Source of the DNA: Egibacter rhizosphaerae
Lineage (GTDB): Bacteria; Actinomycetota; Nitriliruptoria; Euzebyales; Egibacteraceae
Length of the DNA stretch: 64,000 nucleotides
Direction: 5' to 3'
Assembly: GCF_004322855.1 (NCBI RefSeq)
Contig: NZ_CP036402.1
Coordinates: 2,666,001-2,730,000 of the forward strand
The position numbers and the translations under genes were made by a program. Positions 8,800 through 17,243 of this stretch are shown here, in pieces (the stretch's first letter is position 1; each line of letters begins with the position of its first letter). A model generated the notes under the pieces. That model was not told the DNA's origin. It saw only the letters and a program-made list of their open reading frames with translations, and made no database searches.

Positions 8800-9327
8800 T
8801 CAGAGCCGGGGCAGGTCGCGGTCCGCCTCGGACAGCTGTGGGTGGTCGATCGGCCAATCCACCCCGATCGTGAGGTCGTCCCACGCGACCGCGCGCTTGT
8901 CGACGCCCGGTCGCCACTCGGCGGTGACGTCGTAGAGGTAATCGACCGGCTCGGTGCCCATCGCCAGGAAGGCGTTCGCGAGCCCTTCGCTGAGAAAGAG
9001 GCGTCGGTGCTCCCCGCGGGGCGGGTCGCCGAGCCAGAAGGTCTCGTGGTGGGCGTAGGTGGGGGAGTTCTCGCGCAGGTCAGCGACCGCGCAGAAGGCC
9101 ACGCCGCGCGCGACGTAGACGAGCTTGTCCCACGGCTCGGCGTGGAACCCACGCAGCACGCCGGGATGCGACCGCGAATGGTTGCCCTGCCGGAACACGA
9201 CCTCGCGGCCGAGGGCCTCCTCGAGCTCGGAGAGCTGATACGTCTGGCGGAACCAGCCCCGCTCGTCGACGAACGCGGGCCAGTCGACGACCAATAGCCC
9301 GGGGATCGATGTCTCGGCGATCGCCAT
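8800..9327 (-). CDS. rmlC: dTDP-4-dehydrorhamnose 3,5-epimerase
   Basis: The 175-residue RmlC-type cupin epimerises dTDP-4-keto-6-deoxyglucose at C3 and C5, the third step to dTDP-L-rhamnose. Visible family features: ERGWF near residue 22, VLRGFHAEPWDKLVYV with the catalytic His and the Lys, SPTYAHHETFWLG, VDYLYDVTAEWRPG with the expected Tyr, and a final WDDLTIGVDWPI. The usual GFAHGF turn reads GLANAF, a modest departure. ATG 9327 overlaps the rmlD stop (ATGA), so the longer open frame through it is not the gene. Last gene of the rmlB-rmlD-rmlC operon. Confidence 0.88.
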   Translation of the reverse strand: MAIAETSIPGLLVVDWPAFVDERGWFRQTYQLSELEEALGREVVFRQGNHSRSHPGVLRGFHAEPWDKLVYVARGVAFCAVADLRENSPTYAHHETFWLGDPPRGEHRRLFLSEGLANAFLAMGTEPVDYLYDVTAEWRPGVDKRAVAWDDLTIGVDWPIDHPQLSEADRDLPRL

Positions 9328-10175
9328 CAGGCGGCCTCGGCCTCGAGGGCACGCACCAGGCGGCGTAGGCCGTCGCGCCAGTGGGGCAGCGCGCCGAGCC
9401 CGGCCATCGCGGCATGGCGCCCCTCGAGCCGGCTGTTCGCGGGCCGGGGCGCGGGGGCGCCGAACGCCGCCGCCGTGGTGGGCGCGACCTCGACGTCGAG
9501 CCCGGCCTCCTCGAAGATCGCCTCCGCATAGTCGAACCACGTGCACGCGCCGGCGTTGGTGACGTGGAACGTGCCGTAGCGGCGCGTGACGGTGAGCTGG
9601 CGGATCGCCTCCGCCAGGTCGAACGCGAACGTCGGGGTGCCGACCTGGTCGGTGACGACCTCGACGCGGTCGCGCTCGCGGCCCAGGCGCAGCATCGTCT
9701 TGGTGAAGTTCGCGCCGTCGATGCCCTGCAGCCACGAGGTCCGCACGATCACGTGCTCGTCGCAGCGCTCGCGGACGAGCTGCTCGCCCGCGTCCTTCGT
9801 GCGCCCGTACACCGAGACGGGATTCGGGCGGTCGAACTCGGTGTAGGGGCGGTCGAGGGTTCCGTCGAACACGTAGTCGGTGGAGAGGTGCACGAGCCCG
9901 ATCCCCGCCGCCGAGCAGGCCCGCGCGAGGTTCGCGGCACCGCCCGCGTTGACCGCCCAGGCGGGCTCGGGGTCGGTCTCGCAGGCATCGACGGCGGTGT
10001 AGGCGGCGCAGTTGACGACGACCTGTGGCTGGTAGTCGCGCACGGCGGCCCACACGCTCGGTTCGTCGGTGACGTCGAGGTCGCTCGCGCCGGGAGCGAT
10101 GAGCTCGTCGTCGCGCCAGCCGCGGGTGATCGCGCGGCCCAACTGCCCGCCCGCGCCGGTGATCAGCGCCCTCAT
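9327..10175 (-). CDS. rmlD: dTDP-4-dehydrorhamnose reductase
   Basis: The 282-residue short-chain dehydrogenase-like enzyme reduces dTDP-4-keto-L-rhamnose to dTDP-L-rhamnose with NAD(P)H. It starts [16 protein letters not shown] (Rossmann glycine motif), has VVNCAAYTAVDACE near residue 65, the active-site STDYVFDG near 103 and the YGRTK catalytic Tyr-Lys pair near 128. ATG 10175 overlaps the rmlB stop. Length fits the family. Rhamnose probably goes into the surface polymer and perhaps the peptidoglycan linkage unit, as in other actinomycetes. Confidence 0.93.
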   Translation of the reverse strand: MRALITGAGGQLGRAITRGWRDDELIAPGASDLDVTDEPSVWAAVRDYQPQVVVNCAAYTAVDACETDPEPAWAVNAGGAANLARACSAAGIGLVHLSTDYVFDGTLDRPYTEFDRPNPVSVYGRTKDAGEQLVRERCDEHVIVRTSWLQGIDGANFTKTMLRLGRERDRVEVVTDQVGTPTFAFDLAEAIRQLTVTRRYGTFHVTNAGACTWFDYAEAIFEEAGLDVEVAPTTAAAFGAPAPRPANSRLEGRHAAMAGLGALPHWRDGLRRLVRALEAEAA

Positions 10176-11161
10176 CACGTCACCCCGCGGCGCGCGGTGG
10201 CGCCGGCCTGCTTCAGCGGCCGCCACCAGTCCTCGCGCGACCGGTACCAGTCCACGGTCTCGACGAGCGCGTCGTCCAGCGAGCGCCGCGGCGCCCAGCC
10301 AGTCGCTGCACGCAGCGCGGACGAGTCGACGCTGTAACGCAGGTCGTGGCCGGGCCGGTCGGCGACGAAGCGGATCATGTCCTCCCCGGCGCCGACCGCA
10401 GCGAGGATGCGGTGGGTGAGCTCGAGGTTGCTCGTGGCTGCGTCGGCGCCCACGTTGTAGGTCGCGCCCGGCTCGGCGTCGACGAGCACCCGCCACTGGG
10501 CGTCGACGTTGTCGAGCACGTACAGCCAGTCGCGCACGTTGCTCCCGTCGCCGTACACCGGCACCGGCTCGCCGTCGAGCAGGTTGGTGACGAACAGCGG
10601 GATCATCTTCTCGGGGTAGTGGTAGGGCCCGAAGTTGTTGCTCGTGCGCGTGATCGAGACGGGTAGGTCGTAGGTCGTGCGGTAGCTCTGCGCGAGCAGG
10701 TCGGCGGCCGCCTTCGACGCGGCGTACGGCGAGCTCGGCGCGAACGCGTCGCTCTCCGCCGACCGGTGCGGCGCGGCGACCGAGCCGTAGACCTCGTCGG
10801 TCGAGACGTGCAGGATCCGCGGCACCTCGGCGCGCCGCGCGGCCTCCAAGACCGCGTGGGTGCCCTCGACGTTGGTGGTGATGAACTCCGCCGATCCGTC
10901 GATCGAGCGGTCGACGTGGCTCTCGGCCGCGAAGTGCGCGACCGCGTCGTGACCCTCGATGAGTCGCGCGAGCAGCTCGCGGTCGCGGATGTCGCCCTCG
11001 ACGAACCGGTAGCCGGGCTCGTCGGCGACGTCGGCGAGGTTGGCGGGATTGCCGGCGTAGGTGAGCGCGTCGAGGTTGGTGACCTCCGCGCCCTCCGCCA
11101 GCGCCCGCCGCACGAGGTGGCTGCCGATGAACCCGCAGCCGCCGGTCACGAGGATTCGCAT
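10175..11161 (-). CDS. rmlB: dTDP-glucose 4,6-dehydratase
   Basis: The 328-residue extended SDR enzyme converts dTDP-glucose to dTDP-4-keto-6-deoxyglucose using bound NAD+. Motifs: [20 protein letters not shown] at the N-terminus, [10 protein letters not shown] near residue 80, STDEVYG near 122, and [14 protein letters not shown] with catalytic Tyr and Lys near 147. ATG 11161 is chosen because it opens directly on the Rossmann strand; the frame extends further but without homology. It is the first gene of the rmlBDC operon; rmlA is separated at 15226-16290. Confidence 0.94.
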   Translation of the reverse strand: MRILVTGGCGFIGSHLVRRALAEGAEVTNLDALTYAGNPANLADVADEPGYRFVEGDIRDRELLARLIEGHDAVAHFAAESHVDRSIDGSAEFITTNVEGTHAVLEAARRAEVPRILHVSTDEVYGSVAAPHRSAESDAFAPSSPYAASKAAADLLAQSYRTTYDLPVSITRTSNNFGPYHYPEKMIPLFVTNLLDGEPVPVYGDGSNVRDWLYVLDNVDAQWRVLVDAEPGATYNVGADAATSNLELTHRILAAVGAGEDMIRFVADRPGHDLRYSVDSSALRAATGWAPRRSLDDALVETVDWYRSREDWWRPLKQAGATARRGVT

Positions 11162-11376
11162 CGTCCCGAGCCTACCGAATCCAAACTCGTATAGGGCACG
11201 CCCTGCCCTCGCCCCCGGCAGTGCAGCGCGCAGCGGTAGGAGTCCCGCGGCCGGGGGCCCGATCGTCAAGTTCCACCATCGCAACCCTGATGTGCCACAC
11301 TTCCAAGTGACTGCGTCGGACGAGGGTCTCCCTCCAAGGGCAGGCAGGCTTGTAAGGCGGGAGCAAGGGAGCTTGC

Positions 11377-11865
11377 GTGAGTGCTGCTCGCGCTCGTCGT
11401 TGGCGTCGGCTGGCCTTGGTGTGCTTTCTGCTGATCCTTCCGACTCAGATGCTCGTCGCCCGCCTGTGGAGTGAACCGTATCCGGCCCTCTACCAGCCTT
11501 CGTTTGCCGGCGCGGCTCAGGGTGGGGAGCAGGTCGAGTTCACGGTACCGAGGGTCACGATGCATGCCCGGGGCGGAGAAGACCTCAGATTGCACCACAT
11601 GGACCTCATGGCGGAATCTCGCGTAGCGGAGATAGCAGTATTCTCCACTGCATTCCCGGCTGACAACCTCGAGGATGCCCTAGAGGATTCCTCAAATGCG
11701 CAATGGCTGCAATCAAGGTTGGAGGAGCTCACAGGGGAAAGCCCTGAGGCTGCGACCGTTGAGTGGATTCGTTACACCGCGGAGCGGAACGCGTCTGTCG
11801 AGTACGCATCTGTCGAGTATGAGCGCGTGATCGAAAGTGCATATCGGGTTGAGTTCGATGAGTGA
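11377..11865 (+). CDS. Membrane-anchored protein of unknown function, paired with the HTTM protein
   Basis: The 162-residue protein has one N-terminal hydrophobic segment after a basic start ([18 protein letters not shown]), then a soluble domain that should face outside. The sequence after the anchor ([16 protein letters not shown]) and the beta-rich remainder do not match a domain I recognise. GTG 11377 follows GGGAG. Its stop overlaps the start of the HTTM gene by eight bases (ATGAGTGA), so the two are translated together; anchored proteins commonly accompany HTTM proteins in actinobacteria, which suggests a two-part membrane unit. Third-position A/T is higher than in the rml genes. Confidence 0.6.
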   Translation: MSAARARRWRRLALVCFLLILPTQMLVARLWSEPYPALYQPSFAGAAQGGEQVEFTVPRVTMHARGGEDLRLHHMDLMAESRVAEIAVFSTAFPADNLEDALEDSSNAQWLQSRLEELTGESPEAATVEWIRYTAERNASVEYASVEYERVIESAYRVEFDE

Positions 11866-12979
11866 CCTTGCTCGAGCACCCTTATATTGCCTCGACCGGT
11901 GGATGGAGGCGGGTCCTTTCCGCCCGACGGACCTGGGACGATTCCGGGTCCTGTTCTGCTGCTACGCGTTGCTGAACCTTCCTTCGTTCAGTTGGGTCGC
12001 AGCGTTTCCCGACACTTTCCATTCGCCACCCCCCGGGCCCTTTGCCCTCATCGGCGGATTCCCGCATCCAACTGTACTTTCCTTCCTGGAGGTGGGGGTC
12101 GCCTTGGCCCTCGTGGCGGTCCTGATCGGATGGTGGACGCGCGCAGCATCGATCATGGCGACGGGGTTCATGCTCGTCGGCTACGGATTCTCATTCTCAT
12201 TCGGAAAGATCGACCACAACATTCTCTTCGTCGTTCTGCCGGTCTTTATGGCCTATGCGGGATGGGGGGCGGCGTACTCCGTTGACGCGGCCCGTGGTGG
12301 GGCTTATGAGGTTCGCCAGTGGGGGATGCGGCTGCTGGCCCTGGCTGTGGCCATGGCGTTCGCGACTGCTGCGCTGCCGAAGTGGCGTCAGGGGTGGTTG
12401 AGTACCGACACGCAAGCCGTGCGCAACGAGCTGATGCAATCCCAGCATACCTCGGACCCCGGATGGTTGGGCCACCTTCTGATAGGGTCCGTTGACAGTG
12501 CTGCCTTCTGGATTGCCCTTGATTGGGGGGCGGTGCTATTCGAGTTCGGCATGGTAGCCGCAGTCCTTAGTTGGGCGTCGTTTCGCTTGTTGCTCGCGAT
12601 CGCAGGACTCTTCCACCTGTCCGTGATGCTGGTATTCGACATCACTTTCGCGCCCAACATCCTCGTGTACGCTGCCTTCATTCCCTGGGCCAGCCTGTCC
12701 GTACCCAAGTTGTTGGCAAGCCCGTTTCGGAAGGCTGCGGTAAGACTCGAACGTCGCCCGCGTCCCCCACTGGTGGTGGGTGCAGGGGGGGCTGTCGTGT
12801 GGCTAGCTTCTCCGCTTCTCCGCCAGATCGCTGTTCCGGTATCGGCCAGCGTCGTGGTGATCGGCGGCGTGGTGGGCGGAGTCTACCTCGCGTGGCGTCT
12901 GCAAAGGTTATTAAAGACAGGGCCCGGCTTAGAGCACGACCACCTTGCACGGACGGCGGGGCGGTCCAGTGTTGAGTGA
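11858..12979 (+). CDS. HTTM-domain (vitamin-K-carboxylase-like) membrane protein
   Basis: The 373-residue protein has about eight TM segments. The opening FRPTDLGRFRVLFCCYALL, a basic-aromatic stretch before the first helices, plus the later GKIDHNILF and WRQGW segments, resemble the HTTM (horizontally transferred transmembrane) fold related to gamma-glutamyl carboxylase. No activity can be claimed. ATG 11858 is preferred over an in-frame GTG at 11837 because it makes an eight-base overlap with its partner gene. The placement inside a polysaccharide locus with lower GC suggests acquisition with the cassette. Confidence 0.6.
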   Translation: MSDLARAPLYCLDRWMEAGPFRPTDLGRFRVLFCCYALLNLPSFSWVAAFPDTFHSPPPGPFALIGGFPHPTVLSFLEVGVALALVAVLIGWWTRAASIMATGFMLVGYGFSFSFGKIDHNILFVVLPVFMAYAGWGAAYSVDAARGGAYEVRQWGMRLLALAVAMAFATAALPKWRQGWLSTDTQAVRNELMQSQHTSDPGWLGHLLIGSVDSAAFWIALDWGAVLFEFGMVAAVLSWASFRLLLAIAGLFHLSVMLVFDITFAPNILVYAAFIPWASLSVPKLLASPFRKAAVRLERRPRPPLVVGAGGAVVWLASPLLRQIAVPVSASVVVIGGVVGGVYLAWRLQRLLKTGPGLEHDHLARTAGRSSVE

Positions 12980-13065
12980 GGTATGCGCGCACTCACCAAA
13001 CAGGGGTACCGCTGCCTGCGATGGGTGTAGGACCTTCACTGAGGGGATGATTGCGGCGATTGTCC

Positions 13066-13911
13066 TCAGAGGTTCGGTGTCCTGAGTCGCTCAAGTGACG
13101 CGATCGTCCCCACTAAGAGCAACGTGGCCGCCACGAGTTCCAGGGACTCTTCGTACAGGTGATCGAGCACGTAGAAGTTCACCCTGTCCTCAGGGGGATC
13201 CCCGTGCATGAACGGAGCAAGCTGGTCTCCTAACAGGGCGGCACCAGTCCGCTCGTACCAAAGGGAGCGAGTGGCGGACGAGAGCACGGCAATCCCGTAA
13301 ACCGCATAGCCAGCCAGAAGGTACCGGCGCCCCGGAGCGGCGCGAAGCAGGTGCCAACCCGCCCAGATCGCTGCGAGGAGTGGCAAGGCGGCCACGGCTC
13401 CCATCACCATGAGCTCGGCGACTGTGCCCGCAGTCGAACCGGCGAGTCGCTCGGCGTACTCCGCTACGCGGTGTCTCGGGTTGCCCGCGTCCTCGATCAG
13501 CATGGCCACCATGCCGAAGGCGAACAGCGTCCAGGCGCCCGCGACCCGCGTTCGTTCGCCCGCCGAAAGTTGGCCCGCGATCAGTCCCGCCAGGACGCCG
13601 CTGGTTCCAAGCGCCGCCCACTGCAGCCATTCGGTCGGGCGCGCTTCTCCGAATAGATGGAAGAAGACCAGTGGCTGCTCGAGTTCCTCCAGAAGGGCTT
13701 GCGCGCCACCCACATCGAGCACGTCGACGAGGAGAAACGCGGCCCACCCGCCCACGAGCCAGAACCCGACCAGCGCGAGGAGCGCACGACGGAGCCGCTG
13801 CAAGAACCTGGCCTTGTCGGTGGACTCGCTCCCTGCATTGGCGCGTTCAAGCTTCGTGGGTCCGTCAGACACCGGCCTCGCCCCCCGCCACTCCCGCCAG
13901 AATGCCCGCAT
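13066..13911 (-). CDS. Multi-TM membrane protein, function unknown
   Basis: The 281-residue protein has about six hydrophobic segments (for example ALLALVGFWLVGGWAAFLLV, WTLFAFGMVAMLIED, VMGAVAALPLLAAIWAG and a final ESLELVAATLLLVGTIASLE). No catalytic motif is evident. The acidic-aromatic patches between helices (IEDAGNPRHRVAEYAERLAG, YVLDHLYEES) may carry function. ATG 13911 follows GGGAGG at good spacing. It converges with the HTTM gene and diverges from the epimerase at 14045. GC is lower than in the rml genes. Not recognised. Confidence 0.6.
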   Translation of the reverse strand: MRAFWREWRGARPVSDGPTKLERANAGSESTDKARFLQRLRRALLALVGFWLVGGWAAFLLVDVLDVGGAQALLEELEQPLVFFHLFGEARPTEWLQWAALGTSGVLAGLIAGQLSAGERTRVAGAWTLFAFGMVAMLIEDAGNPRHRVAEYAERLAGSTAGTVAELMVMGAVAALPLLAAIWAGWHLLRAAPGRRYLLAGYAVYGIAVLSSATRSLWYERTGAALLGDQLAPFMHGDPPEDRVNFYVLDHLYEESLELVAATLLLVGTIASLERLRTPNL

Positions 13912-14044
13912 GGTCCGCCTCCCTGCGGGTGTGCTCAGCCTAACAGCGGAGTGCCTCTGCGAGATAGGGGCGGGGCGATCCGCGTCCCCGTCGTGCGCGA
14001 CATCTAGGATGCCGATTCGAGTACCTGAGCAGGTCGGAGGACTC

Positions 14045-14992
14045 GTGGACATCGCTGTGACCGGAGGTGCCGGCTTCATCGGCGCCAACCTCGTCCGGTA
14101 CCTGCGGGTTGCCGACCCCGGGGGGCACGTGCGCGTGCTCGACGACCTGTCGACGGGCTCGAAGGCGAACCTCGACGGGCTCGACGGCGTGGCCCTGCAC
14201 GAGGGCTCGGTCATCGATCCCGCGGCGCTCGACCGTGCCCTCGACGGCGTCGACGCGGTCGTGCACCTCGCGGCGCACACCTCGGTGCCGCGCTCGCTCG
14301 CCGACCCGAAGGGCGCGTACGCGGTCAACGCGACCGGCACCGTGGAGGTGCTCGAGGCCGCCCGCCGCCACGGCGACCTGCACACGATCGTGGCCTCCTC
14401 CTCGGCGGTGTATGGGAACGGCCCGGCGCTGCCGAAGTACGAGGAGCTACCCGCCGAGCCGCGCTCGCCGTACGCCGGCAGCAAGCTCGCCGCCGAGGGC
14501 GCGGCGGCCGCGTGGCAGGCCAGCTTCGGGCTGCCGACGCTGGCCTTCCGGTTCTTCAACGTCTTCGGGCCGCTGCAGCCCGCCGGGCACGCGTACGCCG
14601 CGGTCGTGCCGGCCTTCGTGGAGGCGGCGCTCGATCGCCGACCGTTGGAGATCCACGGCGACGGCCACCAGACCCGCGACTTCATCTACGTCGGCTCGGT
14701 CGTCGAGGCGCTCGCCGACGCGCTGTGGCGGCGTGTCACCAGCGAAGGGCCGGTCAACGTCGCGTTCGGGGCGCGCCTGTCGCTGCTCGACGTGGTCGAG
14801 GAGTTGCGCGAGCAACTCGGCGAGCTCGACGTGCACCACACCGCACCGCGCGAGGGCGACGTGCGCCACTCGCAGGCCGATCAGCGCCGGTTCTGGGAGC
14901 TGTTCCCCGACATCGAGCCGGTTCCCTTCGACCGGGGCCTGGCCGCGACCGTGCGGTGGTTCCGGACCGGCGAGGTGCCCAGGCATCGGTGA
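14045..14992 (+). CDS. NAD-dependent nucleotide-sugar epimerase/dehydratase
   Basis: The 315-residue extended SDR protein starts VDIAVTGGAGFIGANLVRYL, has AVVHLAAHTSVP near residue 77, the active-site SSSAVYGNG near 120, and SPYAGSKLAAEG with the catalytic Tyr-Lys pair near 140; FFNVFGPLQPAG follows. It is closest in pattern to UDP-glucose 4-epimerase and related enzymes that supply surface-glycan sugars. GTG 14045 is preceded by GGAGG at good spacing and begins directly on the first Rossmann strand, so the longer upstream frame is not used. Exact substrate is unclear. Confidence 0.88.
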   Translation: MDIAVTGGAGFIGANLVRYLRVADPGGHVRVLDDLSTGSKANLDGLDGVALHEGSVIDPAALDRALDGVDAVVHLAAHTSVPRSLADPKGAYAVNATGTVEVLEAARRHGDLHTIVASSSAVYGNGPALPKYEELPAEPRSPYAGSKLAAEGAAAAWQASFGLPTLAFRFFNVFGPLQPAGHAYAAVVPAFVEAALDRRPLEIHGDGHQTRDFIYVGSVVEALADALWRRVTSEGPVNVAFGARLSLLDVVEELREQLGELDVHHTAPREGDVRHSQADQRRFWELFPDIEPVPFDRGLAATVRWFRTGEVPRHR

Positions 14993-15000
14993 CATCATGA

Positions 15001-15198
15001 CTCTCACCCGCCACGGCGATCATCGAGGCCGCAGCTCGGCTCGTGGCCGTGCATCCGCTCAGGGCCTACGACGCCGTGCAACTCGCCGCGGCCATTGCGA
15101 CGCGGAGAGCTGGCCCCACGTGCACGACGATCACCGCCTTCGACGAGGGACTGGCCCGCGCCGCGGCCTCCGAGAACTTCGCCCTCCTACCCGGGTAA
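15001..15198 (+). pseudogene. C-terminal remnant of a PIN-domain (VapC-like) toxin
   Basis: This frame is bounded upstream by TGA at 14998-15000 and lacks any credible start. It encodes 65 residues that read like the end of a PIN ribonuclease: HPLRAYDAVQLAAAIA (the conserved Asp of the third acidic position with the following Leu) and then TITAFDEGLARAAASE. The N-terminal half, with the first catalytic acids, is missing, as is any antitoxin. It begins eight bases after the epimerase stop, so a deletion or insertion probably joined them. Interpreted as a dead fragment. Confidence 0.6.
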
Positions 15199-15225
15199 CT
15201 GCCTACCGGTCTCGTCGGCGGACGA

Positions 15226-16290
15226 TCAGGCGAGGCCGACGCTGCTGTGGTCGCCGATCATGAGCCGGTAGGCGCGCGGGCGCGTCGGTTGGTAGGCGAC
15301 GGTGGACTCGCGGCCGATGAGCGAGTCCTCGAGGCGCTGCACGTCGGTGACGGTCGAGTCGGCGAGGATGATCGCGTGCTCGACCTCGCTGCGGGTGACG
15401 ACGCAGCCCGCGTCGATCGCAGAGTACGGGCCGACGTAGCTGTCGACGATCCGCGCGCCCGCGCCGATCACCGTGGGCCCGCGCACCGTCGAGTTGACGA
15501 GCTGCGCACCCGCCTCGAGCACGACCTTGCCCTGCGCGAGGCTGGCGTCGTCGACCGAGCCGTCCACGCGCCGCTCGGTCGCGTCCAGCACGATGCGGTT
15601 GGCCTCGAGCAGGTCGTCGAGCTTGCCGGTGTCCTTCCACCAGCCCGAGACCACGTGGCTGTCGACCGGTTCCCCGGCGTCGATGAGCCACTGGAGGGCG
15701 TCGGTGATCTCCAACTCCCCGCGGCCCGACGGGGCGATCGACTTCGCCGCCTCGAAGATCCGCGACGTGAACAGGTAGACGCCGACGAGGGCGAGGTCGC
15801 TCGGGGGATCGGCGGGCTTCTCGACCAGCCGGGTCACCCGGCCGGCGTCGTCGAGCGCGGCGACGCCGAACTCCTGGGGGTTGGGGACCTGCGCGAGGAG
15901 GATCTGCGCGGTCGGTCGGGCCCGCTCGAACCCGGCGACGAACTCGCCGATGCCGCCGGCGAGGAGGTTGTCGCCCAGGTACATCACGAAGTCGTCCTCG
16001 CCCAGGAAGTCCTCCGCGGTGAGCACGGCATGGGCGAGGCCCAGCGGCTCGGGCTGGTGCACGAACGTCACGTCGAGGCCCCAGGCGCTGCCGTCGCCGA
16101 CGTGCGCCTCGATCTCGGCCCGCGTGGCTCCCACGATGATGCCGACCTCGGTGATCCCGGCGGCGGCCATCGCCTCGAGGCCGTAGTCGAGCACCGGCTT
16201 GTTCGCGACCGGTACGAGCTGTTTCGCGCTCGTGTGGGTGATCGGGCGCAGCCGCGTGCCCGCGCCTCCAGCCAGAATGAGTGCCTTCAC
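15226..16290 (-). CDS. rmlA: Glucose-1-phosphate thymidylyltransferase, long form
   Basis: The 354-residue protein makes dTDP-glucose from dTTP and glucose-1-phosphate, the first step to dTDP-rhamnose. The N-terminus has the nucleotidyltransferase signature MKALILAGGAGTRLRP, then SAKQLVPVANKP; MYLGDNLL near residue 110 marks the metal site, and VEKP near 155 the sugar site. The last 110 residues look like left-handed beta-helix repeats (RGPTVIGAGARIVDSYVGP), making it the long subclass known from antibiotic and polysaccharide loci (StrD type). About 4 kb from rmlBDC, on the same strand but in its own unit. Confidence 0.9.
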   Translation of the reverse strand: MKALILAGGAGTRLRPITHTSAKQLVPVANKPVLDYGLEAMAAAGITEVGIIVGATRAEIEAHVGDGSAWGLDVTFVHQPEPLGLAHAVLTAEDFLGEDDFVMYLGDNLLAGGIGEFVAGFERARPTAQILLAQVPNPQEFGVAALDDAGRVTRLVEKPADPPSDLALVGVYLFTSRIFEAAKSIAPSGRGELEITDALQWLIDAGEPVDSHVVSGWWKDTGKLDDLLEANRIVLDATERRVDGSVDDASLAQGKVVLEAGAQLVNSTVRGPTVIGAGARIVDSYVGPYSAIDAGCVVTRSEVEHAIILADSTVTDVQRLEDSLIGRESTVAYQPTRPRAYRLMIGDHSSVGLA

Positions 16291-16496
16291 CGCGTCCCCC
16301 GCCGTCGGCGACCTGCGACCTGCGCGTAGCGTAACGCCCGGCTCATGGGAGCACGACGGTCGCGAGCCGGTTCGCCCCCGCCGCGCCGGGCCGGAGATCG
16401 ATTACGCTCACAGCGCCGCGGATAACATCCTGTAGTGAGCACGTTGAGTCGCCGGGCCAGCAGCTCTGGAAAGGACGGGCATTGGAGCTGGTCGTC

Positions 16497-16646
16497 ATGG
16501 TGGTGGTCGGCTGGATCGTCCTGAGCGTGCTCGGCACGATCTTCTACGCGGTCGGCGCGCGGCTCGGCTATCGGCGCGGATTCCGGGACGGGCAGGAGGC
16601 AGCGCAGCACTTCGAGTCGGATCGGGTGCAGCGGCGCAGCTCCTAG
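16497..16646 (+). CDS. Small single-TM protein
   Basis: A 49-residue ORF encodes one hydrophobic helix (VGWIVLSVLGTIFYAVGA) followed by the basic-acidic tail LGYRRGFRDGQEAAQHFES. GGAG lies nine bases upstream of ATG 16497; a TTG at 16482 in frame could lengthen the helix by five residues. The end overlaps the stop of the opposite-strand gene by four bases. Function unknown; compositional bias and tight packing argue that it is real. Confidence 0.5.
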   Translation: MVVVGWIVLSVLGTIFYAVGARLGYRRGFRDGQEAAQHFESDRVQRRSS

Positions 16647-17032
16647 CGTGTGCCGACGGTGACCGGGGCGAGCGGCGTCGGGGTGGCGGACGGCGGGTCG
16701 GTGAACGGCACGACCCGACCCCGCGCCAGGTCCCACAGCGTGGGCAGTTCATCGAGGTGCCAGTGCCGCAGCCGGCGTGCGAGGAGGTGGCGATGACGCC
16801 TCGCGGTGGGTGGTGGCTCGGTGCGGAAGCGGGTCCCCGCGCTCCGGTCGACCGTGATCGGCGTACCGACCGTCAGGCGGACCAACGCCACGAGCACCCC
16901 CAGGGCCGGGGCGAGCAACACCAGCGCCCCGATCGCCGCCGCCCGAACCGAGACGGGGACGGGCGCCGACGCGACCGGCTCATCGACCAGCACGAGCGTC
17001 CCTGCGCGTGGGTCCCGTGACGTGCCGCTCAC
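16643..17032 (-). CDS. Shrunken, probably inactive sugar-transferase-like protein
   Basis: The 129-residue protein aligns in order with pieces of the bacterial sugar transferase domain seen at 6497-8242. It has a TM segment (residues about 32-55, ALVLLAPALGVLVALV) followed by GTPITVDRSAGTRFRTEPP, corresponding to the GPVLFRQERVG stretch. It then has LRHWHLDELPTLWDLARGRV, corresponding to the IDEFPQMLNVLRGEM stretch, and ends with FTDPP in place of VGPRP. The central segment that carries KFRTM and the catalytic acids is absent. It could be a decayed initiating transferase or a membrane scaffold derived from one. GTG 17032 is the best start; a good promoter precedes it. Confidence 0.55.
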   Translation of the reverse strand: MSGTSRDPRAGTLVLVDEPVASAPVPVSVRAAAIGALVLLAPALGVLVALVRLTVGTPITVDRSAGTRFRTEPPPTARRHRHLLARRLRHWHLDELPTLWDLARGRVVPFTDPPSATPTPLAPVTVGTR

Positions 17033-17079
17033 CAGGTCTGCCTTCCCGCCGAGGCGATGACACCAAGTAATCGTCCGCG

Positions 17080-17108
17080 ATCATACGTTTCGCAGCACCG
17101 CAGGACAA
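17080..17108 (-). promoter_or_regulatory. Promoter candidate for the shrunken sugar-transferase-like gene
   Basis: On the minus strand TTGTCC (17108-17103) is followed by a 17-base spacer and TATGAT (17085-17080), close to sigma-70-type consensus. Transcription would start near 17073, about 40 bases before GTG 17032. An A+T-rich patch with a 6-bp inverted repeat (CTACTT-T-AAGTAG, 17133-17145) lies just upstream. Confidence 0.5.
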
Positions 17109-17243
17109 AAGCCTCTTTGGGTGATATTGGCACTACTTTAAGTAGCTATATCGGCGTGCTGGTGCGGGATACTCGTAGGGACGGCCTGACCCGCGGGAGG
17201 TGAGCGCTCGGGTCCCAGGGCGGGGGGCTCGTCCGTCCGAGGA

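Noticed and set aside
13912-14685. N-terminal 258 residues of the long minus-strand frame over 13066-14685
   Set aside because: They lie opposite the epimerase gene at 14045, have low-complexity Ser/Arg/Ala content, and the true start ATG 13911 has a strong ribosome site.
17133-17145. CTACTT-T-AAGTAG as an operator or terminator
   Set aside because: Six-pair palindrome in an A+T-rich patch is suggestive, but it lies 25 bases beyond the promoter -35 and no partner regulator is visible, so it is only mentioned in the promoter entry.
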